A stretch of DNA of 64,000 bases from an uncultured Cohaesibacter sp. Lineage in GTDB: Bacteria; Pseudomonadota; Alphaproteobacteria; Rhizobiales; Cohaesibacteraceae. This document shows, piece by piece, positions 32,139 through 42,196 of this stretch. The position numbers and the translations under genes were made by a program. The stretch covers positions 62,001 through 126,000 of the forward strand of contig NZ_OY759851.1 of the NCBI RefSeq assembly GCF_963662805.1, given 5' to 3'. The first letter of the stretch is position 1. Every line of letters starts with the position of its first letter. Below the pieces are notes generated by a model, which worked only from the letters and a program-made list of their open reading frames with translations, had not been told where the DNA came from and ran no database searches.

Positions 32139-34463
32139 CTACCGTCCGCGTCCTTTCTTGCTTCTTGGTTTGGTCGTGCCGGGTTTTTTCTTGCGTCCCC
32201 CGGTTCTTGCAACCACTGACCGCCCCTTGCCTTTGCGCATGGCATTGCGTGGAAATCTGCCTTTGGGGTTCTTGCGTCCCTCGGACAGCATTTCAAAGCG
32301 CAGAGCTCCGGCAAGCGGGGCGGCCTCAACCAGTTTGACATCTACGGTATCACCAAGCCGGAAGGTTTCGCCAGTGGCTTCTCCGACCATCTGGTGATTG
32401 GCTTCGTCATAATGGTAATAGTCATGGCCGAGCGTTGAGGCGGGAATGAAGCCATCGGCGCCGGTGTCCGTGAGCTGGACGAATAGTCCGACGCGGGTCA
32501 CGCCCCCGATGCGGCCCTGGAAGCTGGCGCCGATGCGGTCCGCGAGGAAGGCTGCGATCAGCCGGTCCTTGGTGTCGCGCTCGGCGGTCATGGCCCGTCG
32601 TTCCGTCGTCGAGATGTGGACGGCGATATCGGCCAGTTTGCCGTCAAAGCCATGGGGCAGGCCGTCATCGCCGAGCTTCAGTGCCGCGATCAGGGCGCGA
32701 TGGACGATCAGGTCGGCATAGCGGCGAATGGGCGACGTGAAGTGGGCGTAGCGCAAGAGATTGAGGCCAAAGTGGCCGATATTCTCCGGGTTATACTCAG
32801 CCTGAGCCTGCGAACGCAGCACCACCTGACTGACGAGCGGGCCATGTTCGGTGTCGGCCATCCGGTTGAGGATGGCGTTGAAGTTGGCCGGACGCAGGTT
32901 TCCGCCCTTGGGGAAGTTGAGGTCGAGCGAGCCGAGAAACTCGCGCAATCCTTCCAGCTTTTCGGGGGAGGGATTGTCATGAATGCGGTAGACTAGGCCC
33001 TGCTTGTGCTTTTCCAGTGTCTCGGCTGCGGCGACGTTGGCCTGAATCATGAATTCCTCGACCAGCTTGTGCGCTTCGAGACGAGGCGGCACATAGACCC
33101 GGTCGATGGTGCCGTCGGGCTTGAGCTGCATCTTGCGTTCGGGCAGATCGAGCTCGAGTGGCTCGCGGGCATCGCGACCAGCCTTCAGGGTCGCATAGCC
33201 CTGCCAGAGAGGCTTCAGAATGCTCTCAAGGATCGGGCCGGTCTTCTCGTCCGTGCGACCGTCAATGGCGTCCTGTGCCTGATTGTAGGAGACGCCGGCA
33301 GCGACTCGGATCATGACGCGATGGAAGCTGTGCCGTTTCTTCTGGCCGTGCTTGTCAAACACCATGCGCACCGCCATGGAGGGGCGATCTTCGCCTTCCT
33401 TGAGCGAGCAGAGGTTGTTGGAGATGCGTTCGGGCAACATGGGCACGACGCGGTCGGGGAAATAGACCGAGTTGCCGCGTTTGAGGGCTTCGCGATCGAG
33501 GCTGGAGCCGAGGCGCACGTGATAGGCGACATCGGCAATGGCGACATAGGCGATGGTGCCGCCTTCGTTGGCCGGATCGGTATCTGGTTCCGCATAGATC
33601 GCGTCGTCGTGGTCCTTGGCGTCGGCCGGGTCGATGGTGATCAGCGGCACATCGCGCCAGTCCTCGCGGCCTTTCATGTCGGGCTGAGTGGCCCGTTCTG
33701 CTTCGGCCAGAACGTTATCCGGGAAGATGTAGGGGATGCCGAGGGCATGAATGGAAATCATGCTGACGGCCTGTTCCGAGGCCATCGGGCCGATCACTTC
33801 GCGCACATGGGCGCGGGGTGTGCGGGAGCGGCCCGAACGGGTGATGGAGACGGCGACCAGATCGCCTTCCTGAGCGTCACCTCGACCGGAATCGTCAATG
33901 GCCAGTTCGTGCGTCTTCTTGTCGATGGGCACCAGCCGCCCGCCACCGTTGACTGGATCGCGGCGATAGATGCCGAGGATCGAATCCTCACGTTTGGGCA
34001 GGATCTTGATGACGCGGACTGCCTGACGGACGCCCGCCATTTCAAACTGGTCGAGATCGCGCTCGATCAGTTTGGCCAGCACGCGGTCGCCGATGCCGGG
34101 GACGGCTTTCGACTTCTTGTCCGGCTGGATGAGGAGCCGTGGCGGTTCGCCGTGCTCTTCGCTTTCCCATTTGACCGGTAAGCCGATCAGATCGCCTTCG
34201 GAGTCGCGCTCAACAATGCGATAGATGCCCACAGCAGGCAGTTCGCCCGATTTGGTCAGGCGCTTGCGGTTCTTCTCGATATGGCCGTCTTCGGTGAGTT
34301 CCTTCAACAGGCGCTTGAGGCCGATGCGGGCCCCGCCCGTGATGCCAAAGGCACGCGCGATCTCGCGCTTGCCTGCCTTGCCGGGATTTTCGGCAATGAA
34401 TGCCAGTACTTCTTCCTTGGAGGGAAGGCCGTCTTCAACGGTCGGTCTGCGTTTGCGTATCAA
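32139..34463 (-). CDS. rnr: Ribonuclease R
   Basis: This 774-residue 3'-5' exoribonuclease has an N-terminal helix-turn-helix-like region, cold-shock domains, the RNB catalytic domain and a C-terminal S1 domain, followed by a Lys/Arg-rich tail. The metal-binding Asp cluster is in PADAKDHDDAIYAE, and FTSPIRRYADLIVHR is the conserved RNB core near the end of the domain. It degrades structured RNA, including rRNA fragments and tmRNA-tagged mRNA. It lies 53 bases after topA. Confidence 0.96.
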   Translation of the reverse strand: MIRKRRPTVEDGLPSKEEVLAFIAENPGKAGKREIARAFGITGGARIGLKRLLKELTEDGHIEKNRKRLTKSGELPAVGIYRIVERDSEGDLIGLPVKWESEEHGEPPRLLIQPDKKSKAVPGIGDRVLAKLIERDLDQFEMAGVRQAVRVIKILPKREDSILGIYRRDPVNGGGRLVPIDKKTHELAIDDSGRGDAQEGDLVAVSITRSGRSRTPRAHVREVIGPMASEQAVSMISIHALGIPYIFPDNVLAEAERATQPDMKGREDWRDVPLITIDPADAKDHDDAIYAEPDTDPANEGGTIAYVAIADVAYHVRLGSSLDREALKRGNSVYFPDRVVPMLPERISNNLCSLKEGEDRPSMAVRMVFDKHGQKKRHSFHRVMIRVAAGVSYNQAQDAIDGRTDEKTGPILESILKPLWQGYATLKAGRDAREPLELDLPERKMQLKPDGTIDRVYVPPRLEAHKLVEEFMIQANVAAAETLEKHKQGLVYRIHDNPSPEKLEGLREFLGSLDLNFPKGGNLRPANFNAILNRMADTEHGPLVSQVVLRSQAQAEYNPENIGHFGLNLLRYAHFTSPIRRYADLIVHRALIAALKLGDDGLPHGFDGKLADIAVHISTTERRAMTAERDTKDRLIAAFLADRIGASFQGRIGGVTRVGLFVQLTDTGADGFIPASTLGHDYYHYDEANHQMVGEATGETFRLGDTVDVKLVEAAPLAGALRFEMLSEGRKNPKGRFPRNAMRKGKGRSVVARTGGRKKKPGTTKPRSKKGRGR

Positions 34464-34516
34464 TGACCGGTCCTTTTCTGAGGTCAGTGCCGAGACGTCC
34501 TCCCCTTCGTCGGGGC

Positions 34517-37153
34517 TCAGCTATCCTCGGCCTCTTCCGTTTCGGACTTGGCTGCGGATTTCTTCTTGGTTGTTGTCTTTTTCGCTGTGGTTTTCTTGGC
34601 AGCGGTCTTTTTCGTTGTCGTCTTTTTGGCGGCGGCTTTCTTGGTGCCGCCCTTGCCAGCCTTCTCGGCGATCAGTTCCAGAGCCTTTTCGAGGGTGACC
34701 TCTTCGGGCTTCAGGTCCTTGGGCAGGGTGGCATTGATCTTGCCATAGTTGACATAGGGACCATAGCGGCCGGATTTGACAGCAATCGGGCCGCCGTCCG
34801 GATGTTCACCGAGATCTTTGAGGACCTGTGCGGTGCGACGAGCGCCGCCATTGGCGCGTTTCTCGGCCAGAAGGCTGACGGCGTGGTTGAGGCCGACGGT
34901 GAAGATGTCCTCAACACTCGGCAGGTTGGCATAGGTGCCTTCGTGCAGGACAAAAGGACCATAGCGGCCAAGGCCGGCTGAGATCACTTTGCCATCTTCG
35001 GGGTGAAGACCCACCTCGCGCGGCAGGGAAAGCAGCCTGAGGGCCTTTTCCAGATCAATGCTGTCGAGCTCCCAGCCCTTGGGGATCGAGGAACGCGGCG
35101 GCTTCTTGTCGTCGCCGAGCTGCACATAGGGGCCGAAGCGACCCGAGCGCAAGGAAACCTCGAGGCCGGTGTCCGGATCGGTTCCGAGGATTTTCGGGCC
35201 GTCCGCCTGCGCCTGATCATCATTGTTGCCGTCGGCAGTCAGCTGCCGGGTGTAGCCGCATTCGGGATAGTTCGAGCAGCCGATGAAGGCGCCGTAGCGG
35301 CTGGTCTTCAGGCTGAGCTGGCCGGTGTCGCAAGACGGGCAGGCGCGTGGATCCTTGCCATCCTCGCGTGGCGGGAAGGCATAGGCGGCGAGCACTTCGT
35401 TGAGGGTGTCGAGCACCTGACTGACGCGCAGCTCCTTGGTGCCGTCCACATGGGAGGAGAATTCCTTCCAGAAGTCGCGCAGAACGTCTTTCCATTCCAA
35501 CTCACCGGCGGAAATGCGGTCGAGCTTTTCTTCGAGGTCGGCGGTGAAGTCATACTGGACGTAGCGCTCGAAGAAGTTCGACAGGAAGCCGGTGACGAGG
35601 CGTCCCTTGGCTTCGGGAATGAGGCGCTTCTTGTCGAGCACGACATAGCCGCGGTCGCGCAGCACGGACAGGGTCGCGGTGTAGGTAGAGGGGCGACCGA
35701 TGCCGAGTTCTTCCATGCGCTTGATGAGGGTGGCCTCGGTAAAGCGCGGAGGAGGCTCGGTGTGATGCTGGGTGGCGTTGATCGCCTTCTGCTTGACCGT
35801 CTCACCCTTGGTCATTGGTGGCAGGCGGCTGCCTTCGTCATCCTCTTCGTCATCCTTGGATTCCGTGTAGAGGGCAAGGAAGCCATCAAAGCGGACAACG
35901 GAGCCGGTGGCGCGCAGCTCGGCGGAGCGGGATCCACTTTCGGCGAGGATGTCGACGGTCGTGCGCTCCATCTGGGCCGAGGCCATCTGGCTGGCCATGG
36001 TGCGGCGCCAGACGAGTGTGTAGAGCTTGAGCTGTTCCTCATCGAGATATTTTGCCATCTGTTTGGGATGGCGGCGGATGTCGGTGGGGCGGATCGCTTC
36101 GTGGGCTTCCTGCGCGTTCTTAGCCTTGGAAGTGTAGACGCGCGGCTCGCCCGGTACATATTGCGCGCCGAACTCATCCTTGATGGCATCGCGGATCGGG
36201 CCGATGGCTTCCGGCGCGATCTGGACACCGTCAGTACGCATATAGGTGATGAGACCGGCAGTCTCGCCGCCGATGGAGACACCTTCATAGAGACGCTGGG
36301 CGATCTGCATGGTGCGGGCGGCGGCAAAGCCGAGCTTGCGAGAGGCTTCCTGCTGCAGGGTCGAGGTCGTGAAAGGAGCGAACGGATTGCGCCGGACCGG
36401 CTTGGCCTCTACCGACAGGATCGACAGGCTCGATGCTTCGATCAGGCCCTTGATGTCGGCCGCTTCGGTCTCGTTGGCAATATCGTGTCGGCCCTTTTTC
36501 ACGCCATCCACGGCGACCAGACGAGCCTGAAAGTCGGCGCTTTCAGCGGTCTGAAGGTCGGCGATGATGGACCAGTATTCAAGCGGAATGAACTGCTCGA
36601 TCTCTTCCTCTCGCTGGCAGACAAGGCGCAGGGCAACCGACTGCACACGGCCAGCGGAGCGCGCGCCGGGCAGCTTGCGCCAGAGTACGGGAGAGAGCGT
36701 GAAGCCTACCAGATAGTCTAGAGCGCGCCGGGCAAGATAGGCATCGACGAGCGGGACATCGATATCGCGCGGATGCTTCATGGCCTCAAGGATCGATTCC
36801 TTGGTGATGGCGTTGAAAACCACCCGCTGGACCGGCTTGTCCTTGAGCACGCCGCGACGGCTTTTCAACACCTGAAGTACGTGCCACGAGATGGCTTCTC
36901 CTTCGCGATCAGGGTCAGTCGCGAGGATGAGGCGGTCGGATTGTTTCGCCGCTTCGGCAATTTCCGAGAGCCGTTTCTTGCTTTTTGCATCGGCTTCCCA
37001 GGTCATCGAAAAATCTTCGTCAGGCAGCACCGAGCCATCCTTGGATGGTAAGTCCCGGACATGTCCGTACGATGCCAAAACCTTGTAATTCTTACCTAAA
37101 TACTTATTGATGGTTTTGGCTTTTGCTGGTGATTCAACGATGACAAGGTCCAT
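34517..37153 (-). CDS. topA: DNA topoisomerase I
   Basis: This 878-residue type IA topoisomerase starts MDLVIVESPAKAKTINKYLG (Toprim). The DPDREGEAI acidic motif and the active-site Tyr in LITYMRTDGV are present. One four-Cys zinc finger (CPSCDTGQLSLKTSRYGAFI, then GCSNYPECGY) is followed by three Cys-less repeats around GRFGPYVQLG, GRYGPFVLHE and GRYGPYVNYG, and a Lys/Ala/Thr-rich tail. It relaxes negative supercoils. The ATG at 37153 gives the canonical N-terminus; the frame extends to 37249. Confidence 0.96.
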   Translation of the reverse strand: MDLVIVESPAKAKTINKYLGKNYKVLASYGHVRDLPSKDGSVLPDEDFSMTWEADAKSKKRLSEIAEAAKQSDRLILATDPDREGEAISWHVLQVLKSRRGVLKDKPVQRVVFNAITKESILEAMKHPRDIDVPLVDAYLARRALDYLVGFTLSPVLWRKLPGARSAGRVQSVALRLVCQREEEIEQFIPLEYWSIIADLQTAESADFQARLVAVDGVKKGRHDIANETEAADIKGLIEASSLSILSVEAKPVRRNPFAPFTTSTLQQEASRKLGFAAARTMQIAQRLYEGVSIGGETAGLITYMRTDGVQIAPEAIGPIRDAIKDEFGAQYVPGEPRVYTSKAKNAQEAHEAIRPTDIRRHPKQMAKYLDEEQLKLYTLVWRRTMASQMASAQMERTTVDILAESGSRSAELRATGSVVRFDGFLALYTESKDDEEDDEGSRLPPMTKGETVKQKAINATQHHTEPPPRFTEATLIKRMEELGIGRPSTYTATLSVLRDRGYVVLDKKRLIPEAKGRLVTGFLSNFFERYVQYDFTADLEEKLDRISAGELEWKDVLRDFWKEFSSHVDGTKELRVSQVLDTLNEVLAAYAFPPREDGKDPRACPSCDTGQLSLKTSRYGAFIGCSNYPECGYTRQLTADGNNDDQAQADGPKILGTDPDTGLEVSLRSGRFGPYVQLGDDKKPPRSSIPKGWELDSIDLEKALRLLSLPREVGLHPEDGKVISAGLGRYGPFVLHEGTYANLPSVEDIFTVGLNHAVSLLAEKRANGGARRTAQVLKDLGEHPDGGPIAVKSGRYGPYVNYGKINATLPKDLKPEEVTLEKALELIAEKAGKGGTKKAAAKKTTTKKTAAKKTTAKKTTTKKKSAAKSETEEAEDS

Positions 37154-37479
37154 TGGATATCCGTACTTCTTCTTCCTGACCACGGTGCTGCGGGCACGAG
37201 CAGGTTGTGTCCGGTTGGTGGCGATAATCCCTGATTCTTCTATATTCAATTCCTGTCAAATGACCGCTTCCCTCACCAAGGTCAAGGGTGAGATGCGAAA
37301 TCGCATGAGATATTTTGTCTTTCTCACATTCGCGTAAAATACACAAACACAACCCTTGATAAGTTATGCTAAAACATGCAACTGTCTATTATGGCAGGTG
37401 TCGAATTTCTTATTGGCACCAAAACCAGTCCATAATATCGTCCGGATTCCACCGGCGTCCGGGTATCGGAGTGAGAGTC
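37154..37479. other. Intergenic region between topA and the divergent 66-residue ORF
   Basis: These 326 bases are AT-rich. A TTGACA on the minus strand (37259-37254) may be part of the topA promoter, but no well-spaced -10 stands out. Nothing else is visible. Confidence 0.5.
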
Positions 37480-37680
37480 GTGAGAGACAGTGCTTTGGAA
37501 GCAGCAGGTGGGTCGCCCACAAAGACTGCCGACTATATATATACCCATTTGCAAGACCTGACCGATATGGCCCGCAAGAGCGAATTGGCAATGCTGGTCT
37601 ATCTGTTGGAAATGGCGCAGATCGAGGCGATGGAGATTTCCCGTCAAATTCGCACCGGAGCAATACGCAAACCGGACTGA
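37480..37680 (+). CDS. Small conserved-looking hypothetical protein
   Basis: This 66-residue frame starts with GTG at 37480, eight bases after GGAG, and encodes a mostly helical acidic protein: ADYIYTHLQDLTDMARKSEL followed by AMLVYLLEMAQIEAMEISRQ. The pattern resembles short helical proteins that rhizobia encode at this place upstream of topA, so I think it is real. It has no signal or membrane segment, and the function is unknown. The open frame extends to 37366, but the upstream part has no protein-like composition. Confidence 0.6.
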   Translation: MRDSALEAAGGSPTKTADYIYTHLQDLTDMARKSELAMLVYLLEMAQIEAMEISRQIRTGAIRKPD

Positions 37681-37850
37681 ACTTTTTGGGCTCGTTGGAT
37701 AGGCCAGAATTTAAAGTGATCTCTGTCGTGCGGGCAGACGTGCTTCGGAGCGTTGGCCGCAATAGTGGGTGATGTAGGGTGCCGGTGTGGCGCGACTATC
37801 TCCTGCTTGGGGACAGGATCGTGCCCAGAGATTGCACCCATTGATTGCTC

Positions 37851-39026
37851 TCAGGGGATGAGCGAGACCGACTGATTGCCGTGGCGTTCCAGTTTTCCCG
37901 CCAGATCCAGTTCCAGCAACATCATGTGAATGTCTCCGGGTGCCAGCCCTGACTGGCGCACCAGTTCGTCGATGGTGATGGGGGTTGGGCTCAATATCCT
38001 GATGAAGTCTTGTCTGACAGAGCTATCGAGGTCGTCGTCACTCTCTTTTATCTGAGAGGGGCCGCCGGGTTCGCTGATCAGGCCAGTCACAGACCCAGCG
38101 TTGGCAAACCGTTCGGTCAGGTTGGCGAGAATATCATCTGCATTGCAGACGAGGCAGGCACCCTGCTTGATGAGATTGTTGGTTCCCTCGGCACGCGGAT
38201 CGAGCGGTGAGCCGGGAATGGCAAAGATCTCGCGTCCCTGTTCGAGCGCATAGCGCGCCGTGATCAGGGTGCCGGAGCGCTTGGCCGCTTCAATCACCAG
38301 TGTTCCGGCGGAAACACCGGAGATGATGCGGTTGCGGCGTGGGAAGTCCTGCGCCCGTCCCTGCCAGTTCCATGGCATTTCGGAGACGAGCAGGCCCTGT
38401 CGGGCAATGGTATGGGCGAGATCGAGATTTTCCTTGGGGAAGATGCAATTGAGCCCACCAGCGACGATGGCGATGGTTCCGGTGGAAAGGCTGGCCTGAT
38501 GGGCAGCTGTGTCGACCCCTCGCGCCAGACCCGAAGTGATGGTGACACCTTCAGCTCCGAGATCATAGGCCAGCATCTTGGTCAGCTTGATGCCGATTGC
38601 AGAGCAGTTTCGCGAGCCAACGATTGCGACGGTCAACCGTTGCGCCAGATCGGTGTTGCCGGCAATCGTGAGAAGGGGCGGAGGGGCATGGATATGGGCG
38701 AGAGCGCGGGGATAATCCTGCTCGCCCAGAGCAACGAGGCGAGCCCCGGCGCGATAGAGCTGCTGCCACTCTTCCTCTATGTCCTGTTCGGACGCAAGTC
38801 TGATCGGCTTACGGGCTCCACCCCGGCGGGCGAGATCCGGGACGGCCTCCAATGCTTTGCTGGCACTGCCGAAATAGCGCACCAGATCGTGAAAGGTGGC
38901 CGGGCCGATGTTTTCCGACCGGATCAGACGGAGCCAGTCAAAGCGTTCGCTGTCGCTTAGCTGATGAAAGGTTGGCTCTTCGGCATCCAAGCCATTCCCG
39001 TCTGCGGGGGGAGCGCCGCTCTGCAT
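37851..39026 (-). CDS. dprA: DNA-processing protein DprA
   Basis: This 391-residue protein has the SAM-like N-terminal part (RFDWLRLIRSENIGPATFHD), the Rossmann core of the DprA/Smf family (VAIVGSRNCSAIGIKLTKML, TSGLARGVDTAAHQASL, GGLNCIFPKENLDLA) and a C-terminal winged-helix segment. In naturally competent bacteria DprA loads RecA on incoming single-stranded DNA. In most alphaproteobacteria its role is unproven. plsY lies 27 bases upstream. Confidence 0.94.
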   Translation of the reverse strand: MQSGAPPADGNGLDAEEPTFHQLSDSERFDWLRLIRSENIGPATFHDLVRYFGSASKALEAVPDLARRGGARKPIRLASEQDIEEEWQQLYRAGARLVALGEQDYPRALAHIHAPPPLLTIAGNTDLAQRLTVAIVGSRNCSAIGIKLTKMLAYDLGAEGVTITSGLARGVDTAAHQASLSTGTIAIVAGGLNCIFPKENLDLAHTIARQGLLVSEMPWNWQGRAQDFPRRNRIISGVSAGTLVIEAAKRSGTLITARYALEQGREIFAIPGSPLDPRAEGTNNLIKQGACLVCNADDILANLTERFANAGSVTGLISEPGGPSQIKESDDDLDSSVRQDFIRILSPTPITIDELVRQSGLAPGDIHMMLLELDLAGKLERHGNQSVSLIP

Positions 39027-39053
39027 GACAAGGCCTCTTTGATGGTGCGGCTG

Positions 39054-39734
39054 CTAGAGCGTCTGTTCCGGTGGCTGTGTCTCGCTGACGATCGTCGGAT
39101 CATCGTCCGAGGGCGGTGTTTCCTTCTTGCCGCCGATCCTGCTCTCGGTGCCGTTGATCAGGCGGTTGATGTTCGGCTTGTGCTTGAGCCAGAGCAGGGC
39201 GGCCAGAACCGCGAAGAGCTCGGCCAATTGCCACTCGCCAAAGCCGATCATGGCAAAGGGCGTCAGGCCGCTGGCGATCAGGGCAGACAGCGAGGAATAG
39301 CGCGTGATGTAGGCCGTCGCCAGCCAGATGAAGCCGAATAGCAGGAAGCCGGGCCAATAAAGGCCGAGGAGGACGCCAAGGAAGGTTGCAACGCCTTTGC
39401 CGCCCTTGAAGCCCAGCCAGAGCGGGAAGAGATGTCCCAGAAAGGCCCCCATTCCGGCGACATTGGCGGTTTCGCTGCCCCATTCGTTGGCAACAACAAC
39501 TGCGACCGTCCCCTTCAGCAGGTCGCCCAGAAGCGTCAGGGCAGCGATCAGCTTGTTGCCGGTGCGCAGCACGTTTGTCGCGCCGATGTTGCCCGAGCCG
39601 ATGGCGCGAACATCGCCGAGACCTGCGATGCGGGTCAGGATGAGACCAAACGGCGTGGAGCCCAGCAGATAGCCAAAAAGCAGAGCCATCAACAGGTAGG
39701 GCAGCGAGTGGCTCCAGGTAATCGGATCTGGCAT
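39054..39734 (-). CDS. plsY: Glycerol-3-phosphate acyltransferase PlsY
   Basis: This 226-residue membrane protein has five or six helices and the PlsY motifs GSGNIGATNVLRTG, FLGHLFPLWLGFKGGKGVAT and the C-terminal KHKPNINRL. It transfers an acyl group from acyl phosphate to glycerol-3-phosphate at the inner membrane to make lysophosphatidic acid. It has a longer polar C-terminal tail (about 25 residues) than usual. It sits between pyrC and dprA on the same strand. Confidence 0.95.
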   Translation of the reverse strand: MPDPITWSHSLPYLLMALLFGYLLGSTPFGLILTRIAGLGDVRAIGSGNIGATNVLRTGNKLIAALTLLGDLLKGTVAVVVANEWGSETANVAGMGAFLGHLFPLWLGFKGGKGVATFLGVLLGLYWPGFLLFGFIWLATAYITRYSSLSALIASGLTPFAMIGFGEWQLAELFAVLAALLWLKHKPNINRLINGTESRIGGKKETPPSDDDPTIVSETQPPEQTL

Positions 39735-39803
39735 GGGGTACGTCCTCGGGTCTGATTGGACCGGGGTCTTTCCCGGTCCGGCTTTTGGGCATACTACAGG
39801 CTA

Positions 39804-41111
39804 TCAGCTGGGATCGAAATGGTGAACCTGCTGGCCATCGACATAGGTCTGAAGAATCCGGCCATTGAACCGTGCCTTGTGGAAGGCCGTGTTCTTGGAC
39901 CGGGAGCGGAGCTGATCACGATCCATGACCCAGGGAACGTCAGGGTCAAAGACGATGATATCTGCCGGTTTGCCGGGGGCGATGCTGCCCGCGTTGAGAC
40001 CGAGAAGGCTTGCCGGAGTGGTGGAAAGGGCCTTCAGGGCTTGCGACAGACTCAACTGATCGCTGTGGATAAGGCGCATTGCAGCCGCCAGCATGGTTTC
40101 CAGACCGACGGCTCCGTCGGCGCATTCCGCAAAGGGATGGCGTTTGGTGTCAACGTCCTGAGGGTCATGGGCGGAGACGATCACGTCGATGGTGCCGTCT
40201 GCAACGCCCTCGATCATGGCCTGCCGTTCCTCTTCGCTGCGAAGGGGCGGAGACATCTTGTAGAAGGTGCGATAGAGGCCGATGTCATTCTCATTGAGAG
40301 TGAGATGGTTGATCGAGACACCGCAGGTGACCTTCAGACCCTTGTCCTTGGCGCGGCGGATGATGTCGAGGCTTTCGGCGCAGGAGATCTGGCCCGCGTG
40401 ATAGCGGCAACCGGTCAGCTGGGCGAGGCGGACATCGCGGGCAACCATGATGGTTTCGGCCTCGCACGGGATGCCGGGCAGACCGAGCCGGGTCGAGGTC
40501 TCGCCAAGGTTCATGACACCGTTGCCGACCAGATCGGGGTCTTCGGGGTGATGGACGACGAGGGCATCGAAGTCACAGGCATAGGTCATCACCCGGCGCA
40601 TGATCTGGGCGTTGGTGATGGCCTTGCGTCCATTGGAGAGGGCGACGGCTCCGGCTTCGAGCATGAGGCCGATTTCGGTCATTTCCTTGCCTGCAAGGCC
40701 ACGGGTCATGGCGGCATAGGGCTCGACATGAACTCGGGCGGTGTCACGGGCGCGGCGCTTGATGAAATCCACCAGCGCGATGTCGTCGATCACCGGATCG
40801 GTATCGGGCATGCAGGCCATGGTGGTCACGCCGCCGACGGCGGCAGCGCGGCTGGCGCTCTTGAGGGTTTCACGGTGCTCGGCGCCGGGCTCGCCGGTGG
40901 TGACGTGCATGTCGACGAGGCCGGGGGCTGCGATCTTGCCGCCTCCATCGACCCGCAGGATGTCCGATGGCAAGTGACCTGCGACATTGGCGCCGATGGC
41001 CTTGACCTTGCCAGCTTCGACAAGGATGGCGCCGCGCTCATCGAGGCCGGTCGAGGGATCGATCAGGCGCACATTGGTGAGGGCAAAGGGTGCTTGGTTC
41101 TTTTCAGGCAT
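39804..41111 (-). CDS. pyrC: Dihydroorotase-like protein, probably non-catalytic
   Basis: The 435-residue protein is clearly of the class I dihydroorotase family and is paired with pyrB (10-base gap), but most metal ligands are altered. The HxH motif is H69-V-T71 (DMHVTTGEPG), the segment that normally gives a bridging Asp reads LSNGRKAI, the later His motif is YHAGQIS and the last Asp is replaced in SAHDPQD; His of VVHHPEDPDL remains. Such proteins act as structural partners of aspartate transcarbamoylase in other bacteria. If so, a functional pyrC must lie elsewhere. ATG 41111 is chosen; the frame opens at 41264 inside pyrB. Confidence 0.88.
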   Translation of the reverse strand: MPEKNQAPFALTNVRLIDPSTGLDERGAILVEAGKVKAIGANVAGHLPSDILRVDGGGKIAAPGLVDMHVTTGEPGAEHRETLKSASRAAAVGGVTTMACMPDTDPVIDDIALVDFIKRRARDTARVHVEPYAAMTRGLAGKEMTEIGLMLEAGAVALSNGRKAITNAQIMRRVMTYACDFDALVVHHPEDPDLVGNGVMNLGETSTRLGLPGIPCEAETIMVARDVRLAQLTGCRYHAGQISCAESLDIIRRAKDKGLKVTCGVSINHLTLNENDIGLYRTFYKMSPPLRSEEERQAMIEGVADGTIDVIVSAHDPQDVDTKRHPFAECADGAVGLETMLAAAMRLIHSDQLSLSQALKALSTTPASLLGLNAGSIAPGKPADIIVFDPDVPWVMDRDQLRSRSKNTAFHKARFNGRILQTYVDGQQVHHFDPS

Positions 41112-41121
41112 GGTCTTGTCC

Positions 41122-42108
41122 CTATTCCTGCTCGACTGGGCCGAATTCGGCGGTGTTCTTGGAGAGGGTCTCGATGACCGCCATGCGAACGGCGACACCC
41201 ATCTCCACCTGCTCGTGAATGACCGAGCGGCCTGCATCGGCAACCGAACTGTCGATTTCGACACCGCGGTTCATGGGGCCGGGGTGCATGACGATGGCGT
41301 CGTCTGTGGCGTAGGAAAGCTTTTCCTCGTCGAGGCCGTAGAAGTGGAAATATTCACGCACGGACGGGACAAAGGCACCGTTCATCCGCTCAAGCTGCAG
41401 GCGCAGCATCATGACCACATCGGCGCCATCGAGGCCCTTGCGCATGTCGCGGTAGCATTTGACGCCCATTGCCTCGACGTTGGCGGGCAGGAGGGTCGAC
41501 GGGGCGATGAGCCGGATCTCGGCCCCCATGGCCGACAAGAGAAGGATGTTGGAGCGGGCCACCCGCGAGTGGAGAATGTCGCCACAGATGGCTACGACCA
41601 GATTGTCGAGCTGTCCCTTGTGCCGCCGAATGGTCAGGGCATCAAGCAAGGCCTGAGTGGGATGCTCGTGCGCGCCGTCACCGGCGTTGATCACTGAACA
41701 GCCGACCTTGCGGGCAAGCAGTTGGGGAGCGCCTGCCGCTGCGTGCCGCACCACAAGTATGTCCGGGTGCATCGCATTGAGCGTCATGGCCGTGTCGAGA
41801 AGGGTTTCGCCCTTGGAGACGGAGGAGTTCTTCACCGACATGTTCATGACGTCCGCACCGAGCCGTTTTCCGGCAAGCTCGAAAGAGCTTTGCGTGCGGG
41901 TGGAGGCTTCAAAGAAGAGGTTGATCTGGGTGCGTCCCTTGAGGATCGCCTTCTTCTTTTCAACTTGTTGGGAAATCTTGACGGCTTCTTCAGCCAGATC
42001 AAGCAGGTCGGTAATTTCGGGAGGGGTCAGCCCGTCTATGCCGAGCAGATGGCGGTGCACAAATGCCACGATCTTCGTCCTAGCGTTGTCTGAGGTTTCG
42101 CTAGACAT
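41122..42108 (-). CDS. pyrB: Aspartate carbamoyltransferase catalytic subunit
   Basis: This 328-residue enzyme condenses carbamoyl phosphate and aspartate in pyrimidine synthesis. The carbamoyl-phosphate site FFEASTRTQSSFELAGKRLG, the HPTQALLDALTI motif and the aspartate-binding MLRLQLERM and HPGPMNRGVE segments are present. There is no pyrI regulatory subunit here; the class with a dihydroorotase-like partner is likely. It is the first gene of the pyrB-pyrC-plsY-dprA chain. Confidence 0.96.
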   Translation of the reverse strand: MSSETSDNARTKIVAFVHRHLLGIDGLTPPEITDLLDLAEEAVKISQQVEKKKAILKGRTQINLFFEASTRTQSSFELAGKRLGADVMNMSVKNSSVSKGETLLDTAMTLNAMHPDILVVRHAAAGAPQLLARKVGCSVINAGDGAHEHPTQALLDALTIRRHKGQLDNLVVAICGDILHSRVARSNILLLSAMGAEIRLIAPSTLLPANVEAMGVKCYRDMRKGLDGADVVMMLRLQLERMNGAFVPSVREYFHFYGLDEEKLSYATDDAIVMHPGPMNRGVEIDSSVADAGRSVIHEQVEMGVAVRMAVIETLSKNTAEFGPVEQE

Positions 42109-42196
42109 GTAGCTATAGGTGGAGTCGTCCTCTGCCGCAAGTACCCGGCGGCTAACTTAACCTGTTAGGCCGGTCCAACAGAGCCCAGGAACAAGG

